Assembly: GCF_011602485.2 (NCBI RefSeq)
Contig: NZ_CP050022.2
Location: 3,120,001 to 3,184,000, forward strand
From: Bradyrhizobium sp. 1(2017)
GTDB lineage: Bacteria > Pseudomonadota > Alphaproteobacteria > Rhizobiales > Xanthobacteraceae
Direction of reading: 5' to 3'
DNA: 64,000 nt
This document shows, in pieces, positions 56,997 through 64,000 of this stretch. Position numbers and translations under genes: made by a program. Below the pieces are notes generated by a model, which was given only the letters and a program-made list of their open reading frames with translations, made no database searches and had not been told where the DNA came from. Each line of letters begins with the position of its first letter. The first letter of the stretch is position 1.

Positions 56997-58175
56997 ATGA
57001 GCTCACCGGCAAAGGCAATCTTCCGCGACTGGCTGGACTGGCCGTTCTTCGAGCCGCGTCATCGCGCCGTCTGCGAGGCGCTTGATCGCTTCGTCACGCA
57101 GGGCGGACTTGATGCGGTCGATCACAGCGATGTCGACGGCGCATGCCGCAAGCTCGTGCGTGCGCTCGGCGCGGCGGGGCTGCTCGACTGCGCGGTCGCA
57201 GCGCCCGACGGCGACGTGACGAGCATCGATTCCCGCTCGATCTGTCTGTCGCGCGAGTCGCTCGCCTATGCCGACGGTCTTGCCGATTTCGCCTTCGCCA
57301 TGCAGGGGCTCGGATCCGGCGCCATTGCGCTTGCCGGCTCGCAGGAACTGCGAAACGCGGTGTTGCCCAAAGTCCGTTCCGGCGAATGGCTGGCGGCCTT
57401 CGCGCTTTCGGAGCGGGAGGCGGGCTCGGACGTGGCGGCGATGACGTGCACGGCGCGCGAAGACGGCGACAGCTACGTTCTGGACGGCGAGAAGACCTGG
57501 ATATCGAATGGCGGGATCGCCGACGTCTACACGCTGTTCGCGCGAACCGGGGAGGCGCCTGGCGCGCGCGGCATCTCGGCCTTCGCGGTGTTTCCGGATG
57601 ATCCCGGTTTCAGCGTCGCCGAGCGCATCGACATCATCGCGCCGCATCCGCTGGCGACGCTGCGTCTGGACGGTTGCCGCATTCCGACCGGCCGCCGCCT
57701 CGGGGCGCCGGGCGGCGGGTTCAAGATCGCGATGCAAACCCTCGATATCTTCCGGGCCTCGGTCGCCGCTGCCGCGCTGGGTTTTGCAAGGCGGGCGCTG
57801 GAGGAGGCGCGACTTCACGCGCAGACGCGGCGCATGTTCGGGACGACACTGTCCGACCTGCAACTGACCCAGGCCGCTCTCGGTGACATGGCGACTGAAA
57901 CGGATGCCGCGGCGCTGTTGACCTATCGCGCCGCATGGCGCAGGGACGTCCAGAAGCTTCCGACCACCCGCGAAGCGGCGATGGCCAAGCTGGCTGCCAC
58001 CGAAACCGCCCAGCGCGTCGTCGACCGCGCGGTGCAGATGTTCGGCGGCCGCGGCGTGCGTAAAGGCGAGATCGTCGAAAGCCTCTATCGCGAAGTCCGC
58101 GCGCTTCGCATCTATGAAGGTGCGACCGAGGTTCAGAAGCTGATCGTCGCGCGCGAGCTTCTCAAGCCGCGCTGA
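56997..58175 (+). CDS. Acyl-CoA dehydrogenase
   Basis: This 392-residue flavoprotein is of the acyl-CoA dehydrogenase family. The N-terminal helical domain is about 15-125, the FAD-contact [15 protein letters not shown] about 137-151, WISNGGIAD about 170-178, and the C-terminal helical domain carries [13 protein letters not shown] (about 373-385), where the Glu is the usual catalytic base. The ATG at 56997 follows TGGAG; an ATG at 56964 in the same frame is less likely. No CoA ligase or thiolase is nearby, so the acyl substrate is open. The convergent AraC-type gene ends 27 nt downstream. Confidence 0.91.
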   Translation: MSSPAKAIFRDWLDWPFFEPRHRAVCEALDRFVTQGGLDAVDHSDVDGACRKLVRALGAAGLLDCAVAAPDGDVTSIDSRSICLSRESLAYADGLADFAFAMQGLGSGAIALAGSQELRNAVLPKVRSGEWLAAFALSEREAGSDVAAMTCTAREDGDSYVLDGEKTWISNGGIADVYTLFARTGEAPGARGISAFAVFPDDPGFSVAERIDIIAPHPLATLRLDGCRIPTGRRLGAPGGGFKIAMQTLDIFRASVAAAALGFARRALEEARLHAQTRRMFGTTLSDLQLTQAALGDMATETDAAALLTYRAAWRRDVQKLPTTREAAMAKLAATETAQRVVDRAVQMFGGRGVRKGEIVESLYREVRALRIYEGATEVQKLIVARELLKPR

Positions 58176-58202
58176 CGTCAAGCTCCGATTGAGCCCGGAC
58201 CG

Positions 58203-59237
58203 TCAGCGCTGGCCGGACGCCCCGCGCCTTGCATTTCGCCGTGCTCCATGCGTCGAAGGCGCGGCCCCATTGTCCCGTTTGCGAACGGCACGCAGGGCCC
58301 GCGCACCGGGCGTCTTCTCTCGATGCAAAAGCCTGCGAAGCGTAGAGGGATCGGCATACCCGACCTTCTCCGCGATGTCGTCGAGGCCAAGGCGCGTGGT
58401 CTGCAGAAGCTCCATCGCCTTGTCGACGCGCAGCTTCTGGAGAAACCTCACCGGCGAAAGCCCGGTGGCGCGCTGGCATCGGCGCGCAAAGGTGCGCGCA
58501 CCCAGTCCCGCGGCCTTTGCAAGTTCGGAGATCGTAAAGGTCCGGTGCAGTCGCGCCCGTGCCCAGCGTTCCGCTCGCGACACGCGATCGTCAGCGGCGG
58601 TGAGGAAGGATAGCGCCATATAGCGGGATTGCGATTGCCTCAAGTCCAGCAACAGAAAACGGGCGCAGCTGTCCGCAAGATCAGGTCCGGCATGGCGGGC
58701 AATGATCGACAACATCAGGTCCAGTTGAGCCATCGCCGCGCCGGCGGTCGTCGTGCGACGGTCGGTCAGCACCATCGCATCCGTGTCGAGCGTCACTTTC
58801 GGAAACAGCTCCCGAAACAGGGGCGCGAGCCACCAGGTCGTGGTCGCGCGGCGGTCATCCAGCAGTCCCGTGCTCGCAACGAGGAAGACGGCCGAACAGG
58901 AGGCGGCAATCTCGGCTCCGGATCGAAACGCCGCCTGCAGGGCCTTCCTGGCCGTGGCGGCATCCCGTCGCTGCAAACCCTCGCGAACGAGCCGCTCATC
59001 CATCCAGGCCAGCCCGGGAACGATCACCACGTCTGCTGGCCTGTTGGCGTTTCCCTTTGAGGGCAGCCGTGCAAGCCGCGTTGCCCATTTTGCCCCGGAG
59101 CCGGAGACTTTCACGTCAAAGCAGGGCGGCCGTCCGGCCCTTGCGCGTATGCCGTTGGCCGCTCCGATCAATTCGAAAGTGATGGCGACACTGGCCGCAG
59201 AGGCGCCTTCCAGCACCAGGACGTCAATGAGCGGCAT
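58203..59237 (-). CDS. GlxA-type transcriptional regulator (DJ-1/PfpI domain plus AraC HTH)
   Basis: This 344-residue regulator has an N-terminal DJ-1/PfpI-like domain (about 1-190, with IAASCSAVFLVA around the nucleophile-elbow Cys) and a C-terminal AraC double helix-turn-helix (about 230-325: ISELAKAAGLGARTFARRCQ, LDDIAEKVGYADPSTLRRLLHR). The tail is rich in Arg. I chose the ATG at 59237; an alternative at 59282 lies in the divergent spacer. It is divergent from the dienelactone-hydrolase-like gene 91 nt away and probably controls it. Confidence 0.9.
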   Translation of the reverse strand: MPLIDVLVLEGASAASVAITFELIGAANGIRARAGRPPCFDVKVSGSGAKWATRLARLPSKGNANRPADVVIVPGLAWMDERLVREGLQRRDAATARKALQAAFRSGAEIAASCSAVFLVASTGLLDDRRATTTWWLAPLFRELFPKVTLDTDAMVLTDRRTTTAGAAMAQLDLMLSIIARHAGPDLADSCARFLLLDLRQSQSRYMALSFLTAADDRVSRAERWARARLHRTFTISELAKAAGLGARTFARRCQRATGLSPVRFLQKLRVDKAMELLQTTRLGLDDIAEKVGYADPSTLRRLLHREKTPGARALRAVRKRDNGAAPSTHGARRNARRGASGQR

Positions 59238-59328
59238 GGCAAAATCGACCCGATCAATGGCATTTTTGACACTTGTCGACATCAATGCCCGGGAAATACC
59301 GTTCGCGCAACCTTTTCCGGAGGACGAC

Positions 59329-60156
59329 ATGAGCGATGCGCTGCTGAAGCCCGACGATCTATCCGATTTCGAGCAGCGGATGCTCTCGCTGGAGGCCGCG
59401 ACAAAGCCGGTCTATGTCGCGGGCCGGGGACCCGCGGTCATCGTCATGGCGGAGATGCCGGGCATCAGCCCGCACGTTGCGCGTTTCGCCCGCTGGGTTC
59501 GTGACACCGGATTCCGCGTCTACATGCCGTCTCTGTTCGGAAGGGATGGCGATGTTCCCGACGCGGAGACTGCGGCCGGCGTTTTCAAGCGCGCCTGCGT
59601 CAGCGCCGAATTCCGCGCGCTCGGCGGCGGATCATCGAGCCCTGTGTCGAACTGGTTGCGGGCGCTCGCGAGGCTGGCTCACGACGAGAGCGGCGGCCCG
59701 GGCGTCGGCGCCATCGGCATGTGCTTCACCGGCAATTTCGCGCTGAACATGATGCTGGATCAGGCCGTGCTGGCTCCAGTGGTGTCCCAGCCGTCCCTCC
59801 CGCTCGACAATCCCGCCGGCATCGAGAGCTCTGCCGACGAACTTTCGCAGATCCGCTCACGGCTCGAACGAGAGGACCTCACCGTCCTTGCCTATCGGTT
59901 TGCGGGCGATTCATTCTGCCGCGCCGAACGGTTTGCCGCCTATCAGGCCGCGCTCGGCGAGCGCTTCATCGGTCGCGTCCTGCCTGACACGGCCGCGAAT
60001 ACCGGGCCCAGGCCACCGTTCTTCGCGCAGTTCGTCAAGACACCCCACAGCGTCGTCACGGTCGATCTCGTGGATGAGGCGGGTCAGCCCACGCTTGCAG
60101 CCCGGGACGAGATCATCGCATTCTTCCGAATGCGCCTGACATCAGGCCCGGCCTGA
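59329..60156 (+). CDS. Dienelactone hydrolase family protein
   Basis: This 275-residue alpha/beta hydrolase has the Cys nucleophile elbow GMCFTGNFALNM (about 130-141), which is the dienelactone hydrolase pattern (G-x-C-x-G), and a preceding VIVMAEMPGISPHVARFAR block. The C-terminal His is probably in KTPHSVVTVD. The ATG at 59329 follows a perfect CCGGAGGA site 5 nt upstream; the longer frame from 58753 overlaps the divergent regulator gene. It would open a lactone or ester under control of the adjacent GlxA-type regulator. Confidence 0.9.
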   Translation: MSDALLKPDDLSDFEQRMLSLEAATKPVYVAGRGPAVIVMAEMPGISPHVARFARWVRDTGFRVYMPSLFGRDGDVPDAETAAGVFKRACVSAEFRALGGGSSSPVSNWLRALARLAHDESGGPGVGAIGMCFTGNFALNMMLDQAVLAPVVSQPSLPLDNPAGIESSADELSQIRSRLEREDLTVLAYRFAGDSFCRAERFAAYQAALGERFIGRVLPDTAANTGPRPPFFAQFVKTPHSVVTVDLVDEAGQPTLAARDEIIAFFRMRLTSGPA

Positions 60157-60174
60157 CCGGCTTCGCGCCAGAGC

Positions 60175-61506
60175 TCAGTCCAGCGCGAAGGCGGAACTGT
60201 AGTCGCGCTTGAGGGCGGGGTCCTGCTGCTCTTTTCTCAAGATGCAGTTGCCGACCACCAGCATGTCGAGCTCGTTGCCCATGAAACAGCGGAAGGCATC
60301 CTCCGGCGTGCAGACGATGGGTTCGCCGCGGACGTTGAAGCTGGTGTTGACCAGTACCGGGCATCCGGTCATCGCCTTGAAGCGTGACAGCAGGCGATGG
60401 AAGCGCAAATTGGTGTCGGCGCTCACCGTCTGAATTCGGGCTGAATAGTCGATATGCGTCACGGCGGGGATCGTCGAGCGCACCACATTGAGCTTGTCGA
60501 TGCCGAACAAGGCCTGCTCGTCCGCGCTCATCAAGTGACGCCGGTCGGCCTTCACGCCGGCAACCAGAAGCATGTACGGACTGTCGCCGTCGAGCTCGAA
60601 CCAATCCGCCACGTCCTCGCGCAGAACCGCCGGTGCAAACGGCCGGAAGCTTTCGCGATATTTCACCTTGAGATTGAGGTTCTTCTGCATGGAAGGCGAA
60701 CGCGGATCGCCCAGGATCGAGCGTGCGCCGAGCGAGCGCGGACCGAATTCCATCTTGCCCTGAAACCAGCCGACCGCGAGCTGGTCGGCCAGGGCCACCG
60801 CTGTCGCCTCGATCATGGCATCTTCGCTGAGCACATCGAACCGGCCGCCGGCGGCGCGTAGCCGCTGCTCGATCACGTCCTGCGGGAATTCAGGACCGAG
60901 AAAGGCGCCGGACATGCCGTCGCCGGCCACGGCATGGCGCGGTTGTTGTCTGAACTGATGGTAGGCTGCAAGTGCAGCGCCAACTGCGCCGCCGGCGTCG
61001 CCGGCCGCCGGCTGAATCCAGATCGAATCGAATTTGCCGTCTTGCAGCACCTTGCCATTGGCGACGCAATTGAGTGCGACGCCGCCGGCAAGACACAGAT
61101 TGCGTGCGCCGGTCTGGCCTGCAAGGCTGCGGGTCAAACGAAGCACCGCCTCCTCGAGCACGGCCTGAATGGAGGCCGCGATATCCATGTGGAAGGACGT
61201 GAGCAACTCGTCCGGCGAGCGCACCGGCTGGCCAAACAGGTTGGCGAACCGGTCATTGGTCATCGTCAGCCCGGTGCAATAATCGAAATACGACATGTCG
61301 AGGCGAAACGAGCCGTCAGCCTTCAGGTCGATCAGCGAGTCGAGGATGCGCTGCGCGTATTTCGGCTCGCCGTAGGGCGCAAGCCCCATCAGCTTGTACT
61401 CGCCGGAATTGACCTTGAAGCCGGTGTAGTACGTGAAGGCGGAGTAGAGCAGTCGGGGTTGTTGAAGCAGTACATGTATCGCGGCGGCATAAGCCAGATG
61501 TACCAC
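60175..61506 (-). pseudogene. Carbamoyltransferase (NodU/TobZ family), 5'-truncated
   Basis: The 443-codon frame matches the C-terminal ~75% of NodU/TobZ-type O-carbamoyltransferases. Similarity begins at RLLYSAFTYYTGFKVNSGEYK (around residue 18), followed by KLMGLAPYGEP, NLCLAGGVALNCVANGK, AAGDAGGAVGAAL, KMEFGPRSLGARSILGDPRS and CPVLVNTSFNVRGEPIVC. The family's first ~170-190 residues, which form the start of the Kae1-like domain, are missing. Residues 1-17 are an out-of-frame reading of the upstream SGNH-like gene. The junction lies at about 61445-61460. The fragment is unlikely to be active. An assembly join cannot be excluded. Confidence 0.8.
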
Positions 61507-63185
61507 CGCCAGCTCAGAACGTTGTTACGCAAAATCTGGCCGTTTCCACCGTTCTTGCGCATGTTGTCGTCTTGCCAATCCCAAATGCGCATGCCACGGC
61601 CGTCGAATGTCGGAGGCTCCGATTGCCCGCGAAGGGTTGCGATCGCGTCGTTCACGGCGGTTGTCGAAAAAACTAGGTGGAATAGCTCTCCGATCTGAAA
61701 CGCCGCCCTTCCGAGCGCCTGCCAACGCGACAGGAGCGCGTCCGAAAAATCGGCGGGCGGAAACCCGCCCGTCAGTCCCTGTTTCTGGCCGACTGCGGCG
61801 TAGTGCGAATAACCGTCGCTGTATTCGCCAAGCGCCAATCGAATGCGCGCGTCGGGATTCTTGGAGAGATAGTTGGCTTCGTTCCAACCATCGGGCAGGA
61901 AGCCGCCCATGCGCTTTTCCGCGCGTCCGGCAGCAAGATAGTGGTGATACCCGTTGAGAAAGAGTCCTTGCGAGACCTGATATTCGACGTCGCGGTTGAC
62001 TTGCAGATATCGCGCGTCGTTCCATGCCTTCGGGATGAAACCGCCCTCGCGACGCTCCACCTTGCCGGCGGCAAGATAGTGGTGATAACCGCTGACGAAG
62101 GTGCCGCGAGCGACCTCCGCTCTCACGTCGGAATTCACGCGCAGATAGAGCTCTTCGTTCCACCCGGGCGGCGGCGTGCCGTCCTGTCGGCCTTCGGCGC
62201 GCCCGGCCGCAAGATAGTGGTGATAGCCGCTAACGAAGGTGCCTCGTCGAACTTCGGCGGCGACGTCAGGATAGATTCGAAGATATTGCGCCTCGTTCCA
62301 GCCGGGTGGCGGCACTCCGTTCTGCCGACCCTCCGCGCGTCCGGCAGCAAGATAGTGGTGATAGCCGCTGACAAAGGTGCCTCGCCGGACTTCGGCGGCA
62401 ACATCCGGATAAAGTCGAAGATAGAGCGCTTCATTCCAGCCTGGCGGGGGATCGTTCTCCGCCGTCCCGGCTGGTAGGCACTTCTCACGGTCGAGCGTCT
62501 TGCAATCAGGGTCCGTGGAGGCTTCCGTGGGAGGCGCCGGCTGCGCCTCTGTGTGCGCCGATTCCCCGGACACGCGTGGCGCGCTGGAAGCAGAAGATTG
62601 GCCGGCGTGATCGGGCCGGCGCTTGGCAAGCTCGGCCGTCAGAAAATCGGCGAAGGCCCGAACCCCGTCGCCGGAGAAGCGCCCCTCCAGATATGCCTGG
62701 TCGCGCGGGAAGAAGATGTTGAAGCCGAAGAAATCGAGGCCGATCACGGCCTGCTTGAGTGGCGCGACCGATTGCGCGTGGAGAAACGCCAGCATGACCT
62801 CGTAGCTGGTGGCCGAAGGCAGGCCGAAGTTGAAGACATTCTTGCCGTTCCATGCAGGATGTTGCGGATCGAGCGCGACCTCGGCGCGGGAGCTTCCCAA
62901 TGTGACTGCGTCAGGCTTGATCCGCCGCACCTGATAAGGCTTCACGGCCGGATCGTGGTTTTCGTAGCGCGGCCGTACGACGTTGATCCCCGGAATGTCA
63001 GGGGTTCCGAACACGTAGTAGGGATCGACCAGTAGGATGAGCGCGGAGAGGGCGAGCGGCGGTATCGCTACAAATCCAATGAATCCGACGGTAAAGCGTC
63101 GAAAGCTGGAGACCATTGGCGATGCGGAATCGGCAGCCTTGCTGGTCGCAATGTCGAATGCGCTCACCTTGGTCGTGGCTCGCAT
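61389..63185 (-). CDS. Membrane-anchored SGNH-like protein with five 46-residue repeats, 3'-truncated
   Basis: This 598-residue frame has one N-terminal membrane segment (about 33-53) followed by an extracytoplasmic SGNH-like start (PDAVTLGSSRAEVALDP near 91-107). An acidic/Pro linker (about 195-245) follows, then five tandem 46-residue repeats (246-475), and a C-terminal block about 520-573 (IWDWQDDNMRKNGGNG, then RNNVLSWRWYIWLMPPRYMY). From about residue 577 the reading becomes an out-of-frame translation of the carbamoyltransferase gene, so the native C-terminus with the expected catalytic Asp/His is lost. Similar proteins modify or handle surface polysaccharides. Activity is doubtful because of the truncation. 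Confidence 0.75.
   Translation of the reverse strand: MRATTKVSAFDIATSKAADSASPMVSSFRRFTVGFIGFVAIPPLALSALILLVDPYYVFGTPDIPGINVVRPRYENHDPAVKPYQVRRIKPDAVTLGSSRAEVALDPQHPAWNGKNVFNFGLPSATSYEVMLAFLHAQSVAPLKQAVIGLDFFGFNIFFPRDQAYLEGRFSGDGVRAFADFLTAELAKRRPDHAGQSSASSAPRVSGESAHTEAQPAPPTEASTDPDCKTLDREKCLPAGTAENDPPPGWNEALYLRLYPDVAAEVRRGTFVSGYHHYLAAGRAEGRQNGVPPPGWNEAQYLRIYPDVAAEVRRGTFVSGYHHYLAAGRAEGRQDGTPPPGWNEELYLRVNSDVRAEVARGTFVSGYHHYLAAGKVERREGGFIPKAWNDARYLQVNRDVEYQVSQGLFLNGYHHYLAAGRAEKRMGGFLPDGWNEANYLSKNPDARIRLALGEYSDGYSHYAAVGQKQGLTGGFPPADFSDALLSRWQALGRAAFQIGELFHLVFSTTAVNDAIATLRGQSEPPTFDGRGMRIWDWQDDNMRKNGGNGQILRNNVLSWRWYIWLMPPRYMYCFNNPDCSTPPSRTTPASRSIPASTS
61761..62450 (-). repeat. Five tandem 138-nt coding repeats (46 residues each)
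   Basis: Units of the form PPPGWNExxYLRxxxDVxxEV-GxFxSGYHHYLAAGxxExR begin at residues 246, 292, 338, 384 and 430, with the invariant Trp at 250, 296, 342, 388 and 434. The first two units are almost identical and the last two are diverged, pointing to recent duplication at the N-terminal end of the array. Confidence 0.9.
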
Positions 63186-63243
63186 GAGTTGACGTTGGAG
63201 GTTGAGCGCAACCTATCCAAGGACTCCACGAGGGTCAAATGCG

Positions 63244-63296
63244 CAGGACCGCGAACAGCAGCAAGCTATGTGCGCTGCTGGAGCTTGACGGTCCTG
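63244..63296 (-). terminator. Long stem-loop downstream of TctC/Bug gene
   Basis: The arms CAGGACCG (63244-63251) and CGGTCCTG (63289-63296) enclose a second pair, CAGCAGC (63256-63262) and GCTGCTG (63274-63280), giving 15 bp in two stems. It lies 54 nt after the stop of the Bug-type gene and before the SGNH-like gene. There is no T-run; termination or 3'-end protection is possible. Confidence 0.5.
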
Positions 63297-63349
63297 AACT
63301 TCCGCGCCATGGGGGCGGGTCGTGCAGAGGCTGCGTAGAGCCCGGGGAA

Positions 63350-64000
63350 TCACATCGGCTCGATGCCGATCCTCTTGATGATCCCGGCCCATTTCGTGGT
63401 TTCCGCGGTCATGAAACCCTTCAGCGCTTGTGAGTCCATCACCAGCGGCTCGGCACCTTGCTCCACGAAGAGGGCGCGAACCTTCGGATCGTTCGCGGCT
63501 TCGACCATGGTGGCATAGAGCTTGTCGATCACGGCTTTGCCGGTGCCGGCTGGGGCGAGCAGCGCGAGCCACGCCGCGCTTTCGTATTCCTTAAGGCCGG
63601 CCTCCGCCGCCGTCGGCACGTCCGGCAGCGCTGTCAGGCGCTTGTCGCTGGCAACAGCGAGCGGGCGCGCATCGCCGCTCTTGATCAGGCCGATGACATT
63701 CGGCAAGAGCTGGAAGCCCAGCGGAACCTGGCTCGCGATGAAATCCGGCGTGTAAGCGGCAATGTTGCGGTAGGGAACGTGAGTGAGTTCGGTGCCCGTC
63801 AGCTGCTCGAAATAGGCGGCTGCGAGGTGTTGCGACGATCCGACGCCGACCGTCCCGTAATTCAGCTCTCGCGGGTGAGCCTTGGCGTAGTCGATCAGCT
63901 CGGGCAGGGATTTCGGCGGCAGCCTCGAATTGATCACGATGACGTTCGGCAACGTGGCGAACAGGCCGATCGGGGCAAAATCCTTCAACGGGTCGTAAGG
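63350..64000 (-). CDS. Tripartite tricarboxylate transporter substrate-binding protein (Bug/TctC family), partial
   Basis: This partial frame (its N-terminus lies to the right of the window) encodes the C-terminal 216 or so residues of a Bug-family periplasmic binding protein. Typical blocks are DFAPIGLFATLPNVIVIN, ELNYGTVGVGSSQHLAAAYFEQ, the ligand loop LTHVPYRN, ADKRLTALPDVPT-like SDKRLTALPDVPTAAEAG and a C-terminal WAGIIKRIGIEP. Bug proteins bind carboxylates or amides. Many in this group are orphans without TctAB; none is visible here. The downstream 164 nt contain a long stem-loop. Confidence 0.93.
   Translation of the reverse strand, partial: PYDPLKDFAPIGLFATLPNVIVINSRLPPKSLPELIDYAKAHPRELNYGTVGVGSSQHLAAAYFEQLTGTELTHVPYRNIAAYTPDFIASQVPLGFQLLPNVIGLIKSGDARPLAVASDKRLTALPDVPTAAEAGLKEYESAAWLALLAPAGTGKAVIDKLYATMVEAANDPKVRALFVEQGAEPLVMDSQALKGFMTAETTKWAGIIKRIGIEPM

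Overview
The window is GC-rich and densely coded, and its gene content fits an alphaproteobacterium of the Bradyrhizobium type. The evidence for this is a SIP-type siderophore reductase, CoxMSL-like molybdenum hydroxylase genes, a LivF fused to a Tm-1-like domain, and many 1-8 nt gene overlaps. The assignment is inference from content; no rRNA, tRNA, insertion sequence, phage gene or CRISPR array was found.

Region 1 (1-23.7 kb) is a peptide-siderophore locus. A multimodular NRPS enters from the left edge and ends in a thioesterase. It is followed by an HSL-type esterase, a Tat-exported FhuD-like binding protein, a double-length FhuB-like permease and, on the other strand, a FhuC-like ATPase and a DUF2218/siderophore-interacting reductase. 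A PvdE/SyrD-like exporter, an AlcB/IucB-type acyltransferase, an ornithine/lysine N-hydroxylase and an Sfp-type phosphopantetheinyl transferase complete the set. The visible modules read C-A-T-E / C-A(Gly)-T / C-A(hydroxyornithine-like)-T-TE. The first ~0.3 kb carries two compensating frame changes.

Region 2 (23.8-46.3 kb) starts with a small unknown gene. It is then one very long leftward array: livJ-like binding protein, AraC regulator, livH, livM, livG, a LivF::Tm-1-like fusion, a TIM-barrel partner, a 967-residue flotillin/SPFH protein with an 11-residue-based coiled coil, two CoxG-like SRPBCC proteins, CoxM- and CoxS-like subunits, a molybdopterin subunit split in two, MoxR and VWA maturation proteins, an amidohydrolase, a metallo-beta-lactamase-fold hydrolase, an SMP-30::isochorismatase-like fusion lacking the usual cysteine, and an FMN azoreductase/quinone reductase. 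The layout suggests uptake of an amide-, lactone- or heteroaromatic-type compound, its hydroxylation by a molybdenum enzyme, and hydrolysis. The substrate is unknown, and this is the best candidate here for an undescribed system.

Region 3 (46.5-56.8 kb) is a LacI-controlled carbohydrate locus: SDR and lacI leftward; rightward a CUT1-type ABC importer, zinc dehydrogenase, PfkB kinase, LacD-like aldolase and an enolase-superfamily dehydratase. Palindromic operators sit at both divergent promoters.

Region 4 (57-64 kb) holds an acyl-CoA dehydrogenase, a GlxA-type AraC regulator divergent from a dienelactone-hydrolase-like gene, a 5'-truncated NodU-type carbamoyltransferase apparently joined by a deletion to a repeat-containing SGNH-like membrane protein, and a partial TctC/Bug binding protein running off the right edge.
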